Source: Perlucidibaca aquatica
GTDB lineage: Bacteria; Pseudomonadota; Gammaproteobacteria; Pseudomonadales; Moraxellaceae
Length of the DNA: 64,000 nt
Assembly: GCF_001676655.1 (NCBI RefSeq)
Contig: NZ_LZDB01000002.1
Coordinates: 1,054,001 to 1,118,000 of the forward strand
Direction of reading: 5' to 3'
The translations under genes were made by a program, and so were the position numbers. This document shows positions 43,664 to 52,059 of the stretch, one piece after another. Under the pieces are notes generated by a model. That model did no database searches and was not told the origin of the DNA. It saw only the letters and a program-made list of their open reading frames with translations. How positions within the stretch are numbered: position 1 is the stretch's first letter; each line of letters starts with the position of its first letter.

Positions 43664-45025
43664 TCAAAACAAGCGACGAATATCGTTCAATATAGCGAGC
43701 AGCATGACACTGCCCATCAGAGCGACGCCAACGCGCAAGCCCATCAACTGCACCGCCTCGGGAAGAGGCCGGCGAAATATGGCTTCAATCGCGTAATACA
43801 ATAAATGACCACCATCCAAAACAGGGATGGGGAGTAAGTTCAGTACGCCCAAGCTCACGCTAAGTAAGGCCATGAACCCCACCAGGGACTCCCAACCAAT
43901 ACTCGCACTGTGACCCGCTACTTTCACAATAGTTATGGGGCCACTGAGTGAATCCATACCAATCAAACCGGATAGCATCTTGTACAGGGAAGTCAGCGAC
44001 AAGGCTATGATTTGACCTGTTTTATCGAATGCCTGAAGCAGCGCCGCTATCGGTGCGAGAGCCCGGTCGCGTTGATACTCCGGCGGAATATGAATCGGTG
44101 CGTCAATCACGCCAACGCCCAAGCGACCGACGGGTTGACCAGAGAACTCGTGCGTCAGGTCGGGAGTCACGGTGAGCACCAGTGGTGAGCCATTGCGAAC
44201 CAATTCCCAGGTCATGGCGTGATCGGGATGCTGCTGAATTTGCTCGACGACCTGCTGCCAGTCCGACACGGCAACACCATCAATGCGTTCAATGCGGTCG
44301 TTAATCGCCAATCCGGCTTTGTCGGCGGGACTGGCTGATTCGACGGCGCCAATGACCGGTGGCATGGGTGGCATCCACGGCACAAAGCCCAGTGCGCGGA
44401 AGGGATCTTGGGTGCTGTCGACTAAATATCTATCCACCGTAATAAAGCGTTGCTGCGCTTGCGTGGCACCTTGCGGCAGGACATTGACCGTCAAAGTGGT
44501 GCTGTCGCCAATGTATTCAACTAATGCGTAATTGGCTGATTCCCAATCGGGAACTTTGCGGGTGTTAATGCTTAACAGCTCATCCCCAACGTTTAAGCCA
44601 GCCATGGCCGCGGGCGAATCCGGCAGGACTTTGCCAACAATGGGACGCAAACTTTGCCCAGGCTGCAAAAACAGTACCCAATACAGAAGCACGGCAAAGA
44701 TCAGGTTGATCAACGGGCCGGCGGCAACAATCGCCATGCGCTTGCCCACAGATTGCCGGTTAAATGCTTGAGACTTCAGGCTCTCTGGAACGTCCGCTTC
44801 GCGTTCATCAAGCATACGAACAAAGCCGCCGAGCGGGATGGCCGCCAGTCGATACTCCGTTCCATCCCGCGCTGTGCGCTGCCACAGGGCCGGCCCAAAT
44901 CCGATGGAGAAGGTGAGTACTTTCACGCCGCAACGTCTCGCCACCCAAAAATGGCCAAACTCATGGATGGCAATAAGTGGCCCCAAGACGACTATTCCGG
45001 CAAGCAGGACATAGAGAAACTGCAT
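43664..45025 (-). CDS. rseP: RseP, site-2 intramembrane zinc protease
   Basis: A 453-residue inner-membrane metalloprotease that cuts RseA to release sigma-E and clears signal-peptide remnants. The zinc motif HEFGH is at 21-25 in helix 1. Two PDZ domains follow (about 115-190 and 205-280; SPAAMAGLNVGDELLSIN and SPADKAGLAINDRIERID). The second membrane motif NLLPIPVLDGGH near 390 supplies the zinc-ligand Asp. ATG 45025 has GGAGAGGGC upstream and overlaps the dxr stop; the longer reading from 45145 lies inside dxr. Confidence 0.97.
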   Translation of the reverse strand: MQFLYVLLAGIVVLGPLIAIHEFGHFWVARRCGVKVLTFSIGFGPALWQRTARDGTEYRLAAIPLGGFVRMLDEREADVPESLKSQAFNRQSVGKRMAIVAAGPLINLIFAVLLYWVLFLQPGQSLRPIVGKVLPDSPAAMAGLNVGDELLSINTRKVPDWESANYALVEYIGDSTTLTVNVLPQGATQAQQRFITVDRYLVDSTQDPFRALGFVPWMPPMPPVIGAVESASPADKAGLAINDRIERIDGVAVSDWQQVVEQIQQHPDHAMTWELVRNGSPLVLTVTPDLTHEFSGQPVGRLGVGVIDAPIHIPPEYQRDRALAPIAALLQAFDKTGQIIALSLTSLYKMLSGLIGMDSLSGPITIVKVAGHSASIGWESLVGFMALLSVSLGVLNLLPIPVLDGGHLLYYAIEAIFRRPLPEAVQLMGLRVGVALMGSVMLLAILNDIRRLF

Positions 45026-45026
45026 A

Positions 45027-46226
45027 TCAGCCCTCTCCTGTTTTAGACAAATAATGTGCCACGATGGCATGTGCTCGCTGGCGTGCCTCAGCATCGGCCG
45101 CCAGAATAGTAGCCAATTCCTCTGCGGCTGACACCGGAATTTCATTCAGGACTTGCTCAATCACACGAGCAATCCCCAGGAAATCGAGTTTGCCGGCCAA
45201 AAAGGCCGCCACAGCCACTTCATTCGCGGCATTCAACACGGCCGGATGCGTACCGCCCGCCGTCATCGCTTCTTTCGCCAGGCGTAAGCACGGGAATCGC
45301 TGCAAATCGGGCGCCTCAAAAGTCAGCGCGGTTAGCTGTGCAAAATTTAAGGCCGGCACGCCCGATGCGATGCGTTCCGGCCATGCCAGCGCATGAGCAA
45401 TCGGCGTGCGCATATCGGGCTGACCCATCTGCGCCAGCACCGAGCCATCGGCGTAGCACACCATGGAATGAATCACACTCTGCGGATGCACCACCACGTC
45501 GATCTGATCAGGTCGCGCTGCGAACAACCAACACGCCTCAATAAACTCTAATCCCTTGTTCATCAGGGTCGCGGAGTCGACAGAAATTTTCTGACCCATG
45601 GACCAGTTTGGGTGCTTTACCGCCTGTGCTGGGGTGACTGACTGCAACTGCTCTACGCTAAATTCACGAAAGGGACCGCCAGATGCCGTCAGAAGCAACT
45701 TGTCGACACCCACAGCGGTCAGCCCCTGTGCATGGTTAGGTGGCAAGCATTGGAAAATTGCATTGTGCTCTGAGTCGATAGGCAGCAAGGTCGCACCATG
45801 CTCGCGAACGGCGCGCATGAACAAAGCACCCGACATGACTAGCGCTTCTTTATTGGCCAGCAAGACCCGTCGACCGGCCTTAACCGCTGCTAACGTGGGC
45901 AACAGGCCCGCAGCACCAACAATAGCCGCCATCACGGTGTCCGCTTCCTCAGCGACGCGCGCCAGTGCAGCCTCCCCGACTAAAACCTCAGTGGCGTTAG
46001 CGCCGCCTTGCAGTTTTTCACGCAGTAATAATGCGCTCGCGTCATCCGCCACCACGGCATAAACCGGATTAAACGTCAGGCACAACTCGCTCAGTTCAAT
46101 GACGCGACTAAACGCCGTGAGTGCATACACGCGATAACGTTCGGGGTAGCGCGCCACGACATCCAGCGTACTGCGGCCGATAGAGCCGGTTGCGCCCAAT
46201 ACAGTGAGTGTTTGCAAGGCTGTCAT
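45027..46226 (-). CDS. dxr: 1-deoxy-D-xylulose 5-phosphate reductoisomerase
   Basis: A 399-residue NADPH enzyme making MEP, the committed step of bacterial isoprenoid synthesis. The NADPH motif is [41 protein letters not shown] and [10 protein letters not shown] are the metal and substrate sites, and [18 protein letters not shown] is fully conserved. Length is the same as in E. coli (398). It lies six bases after cdsA and overlaps rseP, so isoprenoid supply and undecaprenyl synthase (uppS) are in one operon. Confidence 0.98.
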   Translation of the reverse strand: MTALQTLTVLGATGSIGRSTLDVVARYPERYRVYALTAFSRVIELSELCLTFNPVYAVVADDASALLLREKLQGGANATEVLVGEAALARVAEEADTVMAAIVGAAGLLPTLAAVKAGRRVLLANKEALVMSGALFMRAVREHGATLLPIDSEHNAIFQCLPPNHAQGLTAVGVDKLLLTASGGPFREFSVEQLQSVTPAQAVKHPNWSMGQKISVDSATLMNKGLEFIEACWLFAARPDQIDVVVHPQSVIHSMVCYADGSVLAQMGQPDMRTPIAHALAWPERIASGVPALNFAQLTALTFEAPDLQRFPCLRLAKEAMTAGGTHPAVLNAANEVAVAAFLAGKLDFLGIARVIEQVLNEIPVSAAEELATILAADAEARQRAHAIVAHYLSKTGEG

Positions 46227-46232
46227 CGGAAA

Positions 46233-47060
46233 TTAGAAGCCGCCCGCCAGCCACCAACCCGCGAGGAATACGGGCGCGGCAGCGGTGATGGAGTCGATGC
46301 GATCGAGCGCGCCACCGTGTCCAGGAAAAATCTTACCGGAGTCTTTAATGCCCGCACGACGCTTCACCATGGACTCGAACAAATCCCCGAGTACTGAAGC
46401 AAGAACCGTCGTTGCCGAAACCACGGCAAAAAGTAAAAACTGCAGACCCGCTAACTGAAGATTAAACGCCACGACAAGCATAATGATCGACGTGGTCACG
46501 AGGCCGCCATAGAGGCCTTCGCGGGTTTTAGCAGGACTCACCGAGGGAGCCAGTTTGACCTTGCCAAAACGGCGACCGGCGAAATACGCACCCGTGTCTG
46601 CGCCCCAAACCAGCAGCAGCACATACATTAACCACCAGGGTGATTGGCCGTGCAGCTGCACGAGGCCAGCCCATGTTGGCACCAACAAAAGCAAGCCAAT
46701 CAACAGCATCAAAAACGGGCGATCCCAGCGTTGAGCATCGCCGGGGTAGCGACGCACCCAAACCAAGGCCACCAACCAAAACAGCGCGGCGCCGGCCATG
46801 AGCGGCCCTAAGGCATTGACGCCCGCTGCATCAAAGCTCAGTGCCTGCGGCTTAACCCCATACATGGCTGCTGCCACGAGACCGACAAAGCCAAGGCGAG
46901 CAAGCAAGGCCGACACTCGCATCATCGCCGTCCATTCCCAGGCAGCCGCTAAGATAATGGCCGAGGCAAAAAGTGGGAACGCTGAGGCTACACCGCCAAA
47001 AACGCACCACAACACCACGGGTAAAAGAAGAAGTGCCGTTATGACGCGTTCTTTAAGCAT
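46233..47060 (-). CDS. cdsA: Phosphatidate cytidylyltransferase
   Basis: A 275-residue polytopic enzyme making CDP-diacylglycerol from phosphatidate and CTP. Eight or so helices are visible, and the CDS signature reads SPAKTREGLYGGL and, near the C terminus, DLFESMVKRRAGIKDSGKIFPGHGG(AL)DRIDS, with its conserved acids. ATG 47060 (MLKERV) is favoured over 47093, which would lie deeper inside uppS; the two genes still overlap by eight bases. Confidence 0.95.
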   Translation of the reverse strand: MLKERVITALLLLPVVLWCVFGGVASAFPLFASAIILAAAWEWTAMMRVSALLARLGFVGLVAAAMYGVKPQALSFDAAGVNALGPLMAGAALFWLVALVWVRRYPGDAQRWDRPFLMLLIGLLLLVPTWAGLVQLHGQSPWWLMYVLLLVWGADTGAYFAGRRFGKVKLAPSVSPAKTREGLYGGLVTTSIIMLVVAFNLQLAGLQFLLFAVVSATTVLASVLGDLFESMVKRRAGIKDSGKIFPGHGGALDRIDSITAAAPVFLAGWWLAGGF

Positions 47061-47829
47061 GAAGGGCCTCGATTTGTTCTGATGTTCGGCCAAAGCGGCG
47101 TTGCCGCTGTGAAAACTCGTTTAAGGCAGCTTGCAGCTGATCATGACCAAAGTCTGGCCACAAGGCATCGCTGAAATAATATTCCGCATACGCGGACTGC
47201 CATAAAACAAAATTACTAATACGAAGCTCGCCACCCGTGCGAATCATAAGATCCACCGGCGGCACATCCGCCAGTTCGATATGTTCTGCAACCCGTGCCG
47301 GCGTAATGTCTTTAGGCGCCAATGTTCCCGCGGCAACCTGCTCAGCAAGACGACGCGCCGCTTGGGCCATGTCCCACTGTCCACCGTAATTGACGGCAAT
47401 CACCAGCGTCATACGCGTATGCGACTGAGTCAGCGCCTCAGCTTTTAACATGCCGGCTTGAAGCTCTGCCGAGAAGGCACTGCGGTCACCGATAAAGCGC
47501 AAACGAATACGCGCCTTGTTCAGTTCCTGAACGCGAACCTCTAGTGCCATGAGAAAGAGCTGCATAAGCGCAGCGACTTCGTCAGGCGGACGACGCCAGT
47601 TCTCGCTGGAAAAGGCAAACACCGTGAGCACTTCAATTCGCGCTTTTGCAGCCAGCTCGACCACATTACGCAGCGCCAGCTCACCAGCACGATGACCCTC
47701 CGTGCCCGGCAAGCCGCGTACTTTTGCCCACCGATTATTGCCATCCATGATGACCGCCACATGGCGTGGCAAGGCATGGGTACACGCCTCCGCATCTGGC
47801 GCTGAACTACTCGGCTGGTCTTGATCCAT
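47053..47829 (-). CDS. uppS: Undecaprenyl diphosphate synthase
   Basis: A 258-residue cis-prenyltransferase that makes the C55 lipid carrier for peptidoglycan and O-antigen. The catalytic motif is VIMDGNNRWAKVRGLPGTEGHRAG, where Asp and the loop bind diphosphate. NYGGQWDMAQA and DLMIRTGGELRISNFVLWQSAYAEYYF are the C-terminal substrate motifs. The N terminus has an extra polar stretch of about 20 residues compared with E. coli. It is preceded by frr (six-base gap). Confidence 0.97.
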   Translation of the reverse strand: MDQDQPSSSAPDAEACTHALPRHVAVIMDGNNRWAKVRGLPGTEGHRAGELALRNVVELAAKARIEVLTVFAFSSENWRRPPDEVAALMQLFLMALEVRVQELNKARIRLRFIGDRSAFSAELQAGMLKAEALTQSHTRMTLVIAVNYGGQWDMAQAARRLAEQVAAGTLAPKDITPARVAEHIELADVPPVDLMIRTGGELRISNFVLWQSAYAEYYFSDALWPDFGHDQLQAALNEFSQRQRRFGRTSEQIEALHA

Positions 47830-47835
47830 GGCCCA

Positions 47836-48390
47836 TCAAACCTGCATGAGTTCGGCTTCTTTTGCCGCCAGCAGGCGGTCCGCCTCAGCAACAAAGCGGT
47901 CGGTAATTTTCTGGATGTCGTCTGTGCCGCGACGCTCGTCGTCCTCGGAAATCTCTTTTTCCTTGGCCAACTCTTTAATATCGCCAATGACATCGCGACG
48001 AATATTACGCAGAGCCACGCGTGCGCCTTCGGTTTCGTTTCTCGCCAACTTCTGCATGTCGCGACGAGTTTGTTCGGTCAACGCCGGCAACGGCACGCGA
48101 ATCACGTCGGTGGTGACCGGATTTAGGCCGAGATCCGAGTTACGAATGGCTTTATCAATAGCGCCCACCATGTTGCGCTCATACGGCTGCACAATCAGTG
48201 TTCGCGAGTCATCCACATTGACGTTAGCCACTTGCATGAGCGGAGTGTCTGTACCGTAGTAAGGCACCATCACGTCTTTCAACATGGACGGGTGAGCACG
48301 ACCTGTACGCACGCGAGAAAACGCTTGCTCCAGGGCATCCAAGGTTTTTTGCATACGGACTTCACAGTCCTTTTTCAGATCATTGATCAT
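47836..48390 (-). CDS. frr: Ribosome recycling factor
   Basis: A 184-residue tRNA-like two-domain protein that splits post-termination ribosomes with EF-G. It starts [13 protein letters not shown] and has the family blocks [14 protein letters not shown] and [33 protein letters not shown] and the C-terminal helix follow. ATG 48390 is favoured over 48408 because MIND is the usual family start. The length equals E. coli (185). Confidence 0.98.
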   Translation of the reverse strand: MINDLKKDCEVRMQKTLDALEQAFSRVRTGRAHPSMLKDVMVPYYGTDTPLMQVANVNVDDSRTLIVQPYERNMVGAIDKAIRNSDLGLNPVTTDVIRVPLPALTEQTRRDMQKLARNETEGARVALRNIRRDVIGDIKELAKEKEISEDDERRGTDDIQKITDRFVAEADRLLAAKEAELMQV

Positions 48391-48426
48391 GAAAACTCCA
48401 AACAACAATACGGTCGAAAACTAAAA

Positions 48427-49149
48427 TTAACGCGTCACCAACGTGCCTTCAGACTCACCCACCACAAGGTTCAGCAAGGCACCGGTCTTATTCATATTAA
48501 AGACACGCAGTGGCATGTTGTGGTCGCGGCACAGGCACATAGCGGTCAAATCCATAACGGCTAGTTGCTTAGTCAGCACTTCATCGAAAGTAATTAAATC
48601 GTACTTGGTGGCGCTGGGGTCTTTCACCGGGTCGGCACTGTAGATGCCATCAACCTTCGTTGCCTTGATGACAATATCGGCATTGATCTCAATGCCCCGC
48701 AAGCACGCAGCGGTGTCGGTGGTGAAGAATGGATTGCCGGTACCAGCCACAAAAATACAGACATCGCCACTTTGTAAATGTCGAATAGCAGCGCGGCGAT
48801 CGTAATGATCAACCACACCACTCATGGGGATGGCCGACATTAAGCGAGTTTTGATGTTGTTGCGTTCTAGGGCATCACGCAGGGCTAAGCCGTTCATCAC
48901 GGTCGCCAGCATGCCCATGTGATCACCAGCCACTCGGTCCAAGCCAGCCTGTTGCAGCGCTGCGCCACGGAACAAATTGCCGCCGCCCACTACAATGCCC
49001 ACTTGCACACCAATACCGACGAGCTGACCCACCTCCAGCGCCATGCGCTTCAGGACTTTAGGGTCAATGCCAACATCGGCATCTCCAGCTAGTGCCTCAC
49101 CCGACAATTTCAGCAGAATGCGCTTGTGCGCGAGACGTTGATCAGTCAT
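48427..49149 (-). CDS. pyrH: Uridylate kinase
   Basis: A 240-residue hexameric UMP kinase of the amino-acid-kinase fold. It has [14 protein letters not shown] at the N terminus and [13 protein letters not shown] for the phosphate loop. [37 protein letters not shown] and [14 protein letters not shown] follow. Length equals E. coli (241). It lies downstream of the tsf terminator, so it probably has its own promoter or depends on read-through. Confidence 0.98.
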   Translation of the reverse strand: MTDQRLAHKRILLKLSGEALAGDADVGIDPKVLKRMALEVGQLVGIGVQVGIVVGGGNLFRGAALQQAGLDRVAGDHMGMLATVMNGLALRDALERNNIKTRLMSAIPMSGVVDHYDRRAAIRHLQSGDVCIFVAGTGNPFFTTDTAACLRGIEINADIVIKATKVDGIYSADPVKDPSATKYDLITFDEVLTKQLAVMDLTAMCLCRDHNMPLRVFNMNKTGALLNLVVGESEGTLVTR

Positions 49150-49195
49150 TAGCAGGGCCTCTTTAAGGGTTTTAGATTGTTGGCAAGCTTACAGC

Positions 49196-49221
49196 AAAAA
49201 GGCCTCATTAAGAGGCCTTTT
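49196..49221 (-). terminator. Terminator after tsf
   Basis: Leftward, AAAAGGCCTCTTAATGAGGCCTTTTT: a GAGGCC/GGCCTC stem extended by A/T pairs, ending in five T residues. It separates rpsB-tsf from pyrH. The symmetric sequence would also work rightward. Confidence 0.9.
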
Positions 49222-49250
49222 GCAGACAGTCAGTGATGACTGGCGACGAC

Positions 49251-50129
49251 TTACTTACCGGCAGCAGCAGCCTGCGTAGCGGCCACTTCAGCAGCGAAGT
49301 CAACTTCTACTTTTTCAATGCCTTCGCCGACTTCCAGACGCACGAACTTGGTCACTTTTGCACCGGCCTTAGCCAACACAGCGCCCACCTTCTGTTCTGG
49401 GTCGATCACAAAGCCTTGCTCAACCAGGGAGACTTCACCACGGAACTTAGCGAGAGCGCCCTGCACCATTTTTTCAACGATGTTGGCTGGCTTGCCGGAT
49501 TCAGCCGCCTTAGCTTCAGCAATTTCCTGCTCTTTCGCGAGCACTTCAGCAGGAATTTCGTCTGCATTAACAACCAGTGGGTTTGCTGCAGCTACGTGCA
49601 TAGCCACTTGCTTACCGAGGTCGATGTCGCCACCTTCGAAAGCAACAACCACACCAATTTTCAGGCCGTGAACATAGGTGGCCAGCTGAGCGCCTTCAAC
49701 CAAAACGGCGCGACGAACTTGGATGTTTTCACCGATCTTCTGTACCAGCAGTACACGAGCCTCTTCAACGGTGATGCCGTCGTAGTTCAGCTCAGCAATC
49801 TTGGCTACATCGGTTTCGCGGGCAGCCAGGGCAATGCCGGCAACCTTGTTGGCGAAAGCGGAGAAGTTGGCATCACGAGCCACGAAGTCAGTCTGGCAGT
49901 TCACTTCCAGCGCGATAGCCACACCAGCATCGCTAGCCAGAATGATGGCGCCATCAGCGGCGATGTTGCCCGCTTTCTTAGCGGCTTTGGCCTGACCCGA
50001 CTTACGCAGGTTATCAATAGCCAGCTCGATGTCAGCACCGGCTTCAACCAATGCCTTTTTGCATTCCATCATGCCGAGGCCAGTACGCTCACGGAGTTCT
50101 TTTACGAGGGCGGCGGTTACGTCTGCCAT
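49251..50129 (-). CDS. tsf: Elongation factor Ts
   Basis: A 292-residue nucleotide exchange factor for EF-Tu. The N-terminal UBA-like domain has [20 protein letters not shown], and the TDFVARD segment ([14 protein letters not shown]) contacts EF-Tu. The core ends with a coiled-coil/dimer region ([24 protein letters not shown]). The ATG at 50129 has GAGGATTTAATC upstream. The C-terminal end is Ala-rich. It lies 182 bases after rpsB with terminator-like hairpins between. Confidence 0.98.
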   Translation of the reverse strand: MADVTAALVKELRERTGLGMMECKKALVEAGADIELAIDNLRKSGQAKAAKKAGNIAADGAIILASDAGVAIALEVNCQTDFVARDANFSAFANKVAGIALAARETDVAKIAELNYDGITVEEARVLLVQKIGENIQVRRAVLVEGAQLATYVHGLKIGVVVAFEGGDIDLGKQVAMHVAAANPLVVNADEIPAEVLAKEQEIAEAKAAESGKPANIVEKMVQGALAKFRGEVSLVEQGFVIDPEQKVGAVLAKAGAKVTKFVRLEVGEGIEKVEVDFAAEVAATQAAAAGK

Positions 50130-50185
50130 GATTAAATCCTCACAGTGTGTTCAATAAAAAAGGCCTCCGCCTGACGGCGTCGACC

Positions 50186-50218
50186 AAAAAAGGGATGTTT
50201 CAGCAGCGCAGAAACATC
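50186..50218 (-). terminator. Second terminator-like hairpin between rpsB and tsf
   Basis: Leftward, GATGTTTC-TGCGCTGCT-GAAACATC forms a perfect 8-bp stem with a 9-base loop, then CC and six T residues. A further six-T run at 50156-50161 follows a weak GC hairpin. Confidence 0.6.
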
Positions 50219-50240
50219 ATCTGAAACAAAAAACCATCTG

Positions 50241-50266
50241 AAAAAAGGGGCCTAAGCCCCTTTCTT
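50241..50266 (-). terminator. First terminator/attenuator between rpsB and tsf
   Basis: Leftward, AAAGGGGC-TTAG-GCCCCTTTTTT: an 8-bp stem and T run, 46 bases after the rpsB stop. A partial terminator at this position is known in E. coli and sets the rpsB to tsf ratio. Confidence 0.85.
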
Positions 50267-50311
50267 CATCTATCAGCCACTCAAAAGCACGAAACTAAGT
50301 GCCTTCGAAAA

Positions 50312-51055
50312 TTACTCAGCAGCGGCAGCGACTTCAACAAAACCGTCAGCTTCGCGACCACCGGTGGTGGCAGCGAATTCACGACCTTCGATGATGGCAT
50401 CAGCCATCGAACCGACGTAGAGGTGAATAGCGCGAATGGCGTCATCGTTACCAGGGATCACATAATCCACACCCGTTGGGTTGGAGTTAGTATCCACCAC
50501 ACCGATCACGGGGATGCCCAGCTTACGCGCTTCGGCGATTGCAGTGGCTTCGTGATCAACGTCGATAACGAACATGGCATCGGGCAAGCCGCCCATGTCC
50601 TTAATGCCGCCCAGCGATTTTTCCAGCTTTTCCATTTCGCGAGTGCGTTCCAGCACTTCACGCTTGGTCAGCTTGGCGAATGTGCCGTCAGCGAGCTGAG
50701 CTTCCAGATCTTTCAGACGCTTGATCGACTGGCGAATGGTCTTCCAGTTGGTCAGCATGCCGCCGAGCCAGCGGTGGTTAACGTAGGGCTGACCAGCGCG
50801 AGCGGCGTGCTCAGCAATGATCGGCGCTGCCGCGCGCTTGGTGCCAACAAAAAGAACCTTGTTCTTCTGGCTGGACAGACGGTTAACGAAATTCAGGGCA
50901 TCATTGAGCGCTGGAACAGTGTGTTCCAAGTTGATGATATGGATCTTGTTGCGGGCGCCGAAGATGTACGGGGCCATTTTGGGGTTCCAGAAGCGAGTCT
51001 GGTGACCGAAGTGAGCGCCGGCTTGCAGCAGCTCACGCATGGTGACTTGTGCCAT
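50312..51055 (-). CDS. rpsB: 30S ribosomal protein S2
   Basis: A 247-residue small-subunit protein. It starts [27 protein letters not shown]. Conserved blocks [14 protein letters not shown] and [18 protein letters not shown] follow, and then [16 protein letters not shown] and [15 protein letters not shown] 51055 has CTGGAG at a normal distance; the longer reading from 51097 would cover part of the leader hairpin. It heads the translation and envelope supercluster. Confidence 0.98.
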   Translation of the reverse strand: MAQVTMRELLQAGAHFGHQTRFWNPKMAPYIFGARNKIHIINLEHTVPALNDALNFVNRLSSQKNKVLFVGTKRAAAPIIAEHAARAGQPYVNHRWLGGMLTNWKTIRQSIKRLKDLEAQLADGTFAKLTKREVLERTREMEKLEKSLGGIKDMGGLPDAMFVIDVDHEATAIAEARKLGIPVIGVVDTNSNPTGVDYVIPGNDDAIRAIHLYVGSMADAIIEGREFAATTGGREADGFVEVAAAAE

Positions 51056-51096
51056 GAGAGTTTCTCCAGTTGGGTTATGGCCTCGCAACAGCCCCA

Positions 51097-51133
51097 ATTA
51101 CCAACTCATTTTTCTCAATGAGCACCCGGTAAT
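51097..51133 (-). ncRNA. rpsB mRNA leader hairpin (S2 leader type)
   Basis: The leftward transcript upstream of rpsB can fold ATTACC (51128-51133) with GGTAAT (51097-51102), enclosing CTCATT-GAGAAA-AATGAG. This gives a long imperfect stem of about 37 bases, followed by GGGGCTGTTGCGAGG. Proteobacterial rpsB genes carry a structured leader used for S2 autoregulation. The stem is seen; the family match is inferred and not searched. Confidence 0.55.
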
Positions 51134-51196
51134 CGTGTCGACTGTTGGTCGGATTTAAAAATACACACTTCGTATGTTTGCCGAAATGCGGCGCGC

Positions 51197-51226
51197 TTTA
51201 TACCATAGGCGACTTCTAAACCTCAA
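51197..51226 (-). promoter_or_regulatory. rpsB promoter
   Basis: Leftward, TTGAGG (-35, 51221-51226) and TATAAA (-10, 51197-51202) are spaced 18 bases, followed by a GC-rich GCGCGCCGC discriminator. The start would be near 51190, leaving a leader of about 135 bases before rpsB. The map gene starts 39 bases on the other side and is divergent. Confidence 0.75.
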
Positions 51227-51264
51227 CCACTGCGTGAATTCGCAGGGTTCGTCCGGGACATTGC

Positions 51265-52059
51265 ATGAGCACGCTGATTAAGACCGCTGAAGAAATCGAC
51301 AAAATGCGCGTGGCTGGCCGCCTCGCCGCTGACGTACTCACCATGATTGGTGAGTACGTCAAAGTCGGTGTCAGCACTGAGACACTGAATCAGATCTGTC
51401 ACGACTACATCGTCAATGTTCAAGGCGCTATTCCGGCGCCACTGAATTATCGCGGTTTCCCGAAAAGCATCTGCACGTCGGTGAATCAGGTCATCTGTCA
51501 TGGTATCCCCAGTGACAAGAAAATCTTAAAGGATGGCGACATCATCAATGTCGATGTCACGGTCATTAAGGATGGCTATCACGGTGACACCAGCAAAATG
51601 TTCTTTGTTGGGCAACCTTCCATCTTGGCGCAACGACTGGTTCGCGTAACGCAAGAGTGCTTATACAAGTCATTGGCGTTGGTTCGTCCTGGCTGCACGT
51701 TGGGCGACATCGGTGCCGTCATTCAGCAACATGCACAAGCGAACCGCTATTCAGTGGTACGTGAATACTGTGGTCATGGCATTGGCAAAGTGTTCCATGA
51801 AGAACCACAAATTCTGCATTACGGTAAAGCGGGTGAAGGCATGGCACTGCAAGCAGGCATGACCTTTACCATTGAGCCTATGATCAATGCCGGTTCGCAC
51901 CACACGAAATTGCTGCCCGATGAATGGACCGTAGTGACCAAAGATCACAAGTTATCCGCGCAGTGGGAGCACACCATTCTCGTCACGGATACGGGCGTCG
52001 AAATTCTGACCGCACGCCCCGAAGAAGACTTTACGTTCCTGACCGAGCGTGCCGCATGA
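51265..52059 (+). CDS. map: Methionine aminopeptidase, type I
   Basis: A 264-residue metalloenzyme removing the initiator Met. The five metal ligands appear in the pita-bread order: DIINVDVTVIKDGYHGDTS (two Asp), YCGHGIGKVFHEEP (His), FTIEPMIN (Glu) and QWEHTILVT (Glu). Length equals E. coli (264). Its stop overlaps the glnD start by four bases (ATGA). It is divergent from rpsB, the standard gammaproteobacterial arrangement. Confidence 0.98.
   Translation: MSTLIKTAEEIDKMRVAGRLAADVLTMIGEYVKVGVSTETLNQICHDYIVNVQGAIPAPLNYRGFPKSICTSVNQVICHGIPSDKKILKDGDIINVDVTVIKDGYHGDTSKMFFVGQPSILAQRLVRVTQECLYKSLALVRPGCTLGDIGAVIQQHAQANRYSVVREYCGHGIGKVFHEEPQILHYGKAGEGMALQAGMTFTIEPMINAGSHHTKLLPDEWTVVTKDHKLSAQWEHTILVTDTGVEILTARPEEDFTFLTERAA

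Noticed and set aside
49233-50135. A 300-codon open frame on the plus strand opposite tsf
   Set aside because: It mirrors the tsf gene exactly; its open frame follows from codon bias of the real gene, and its sequence matches no family.
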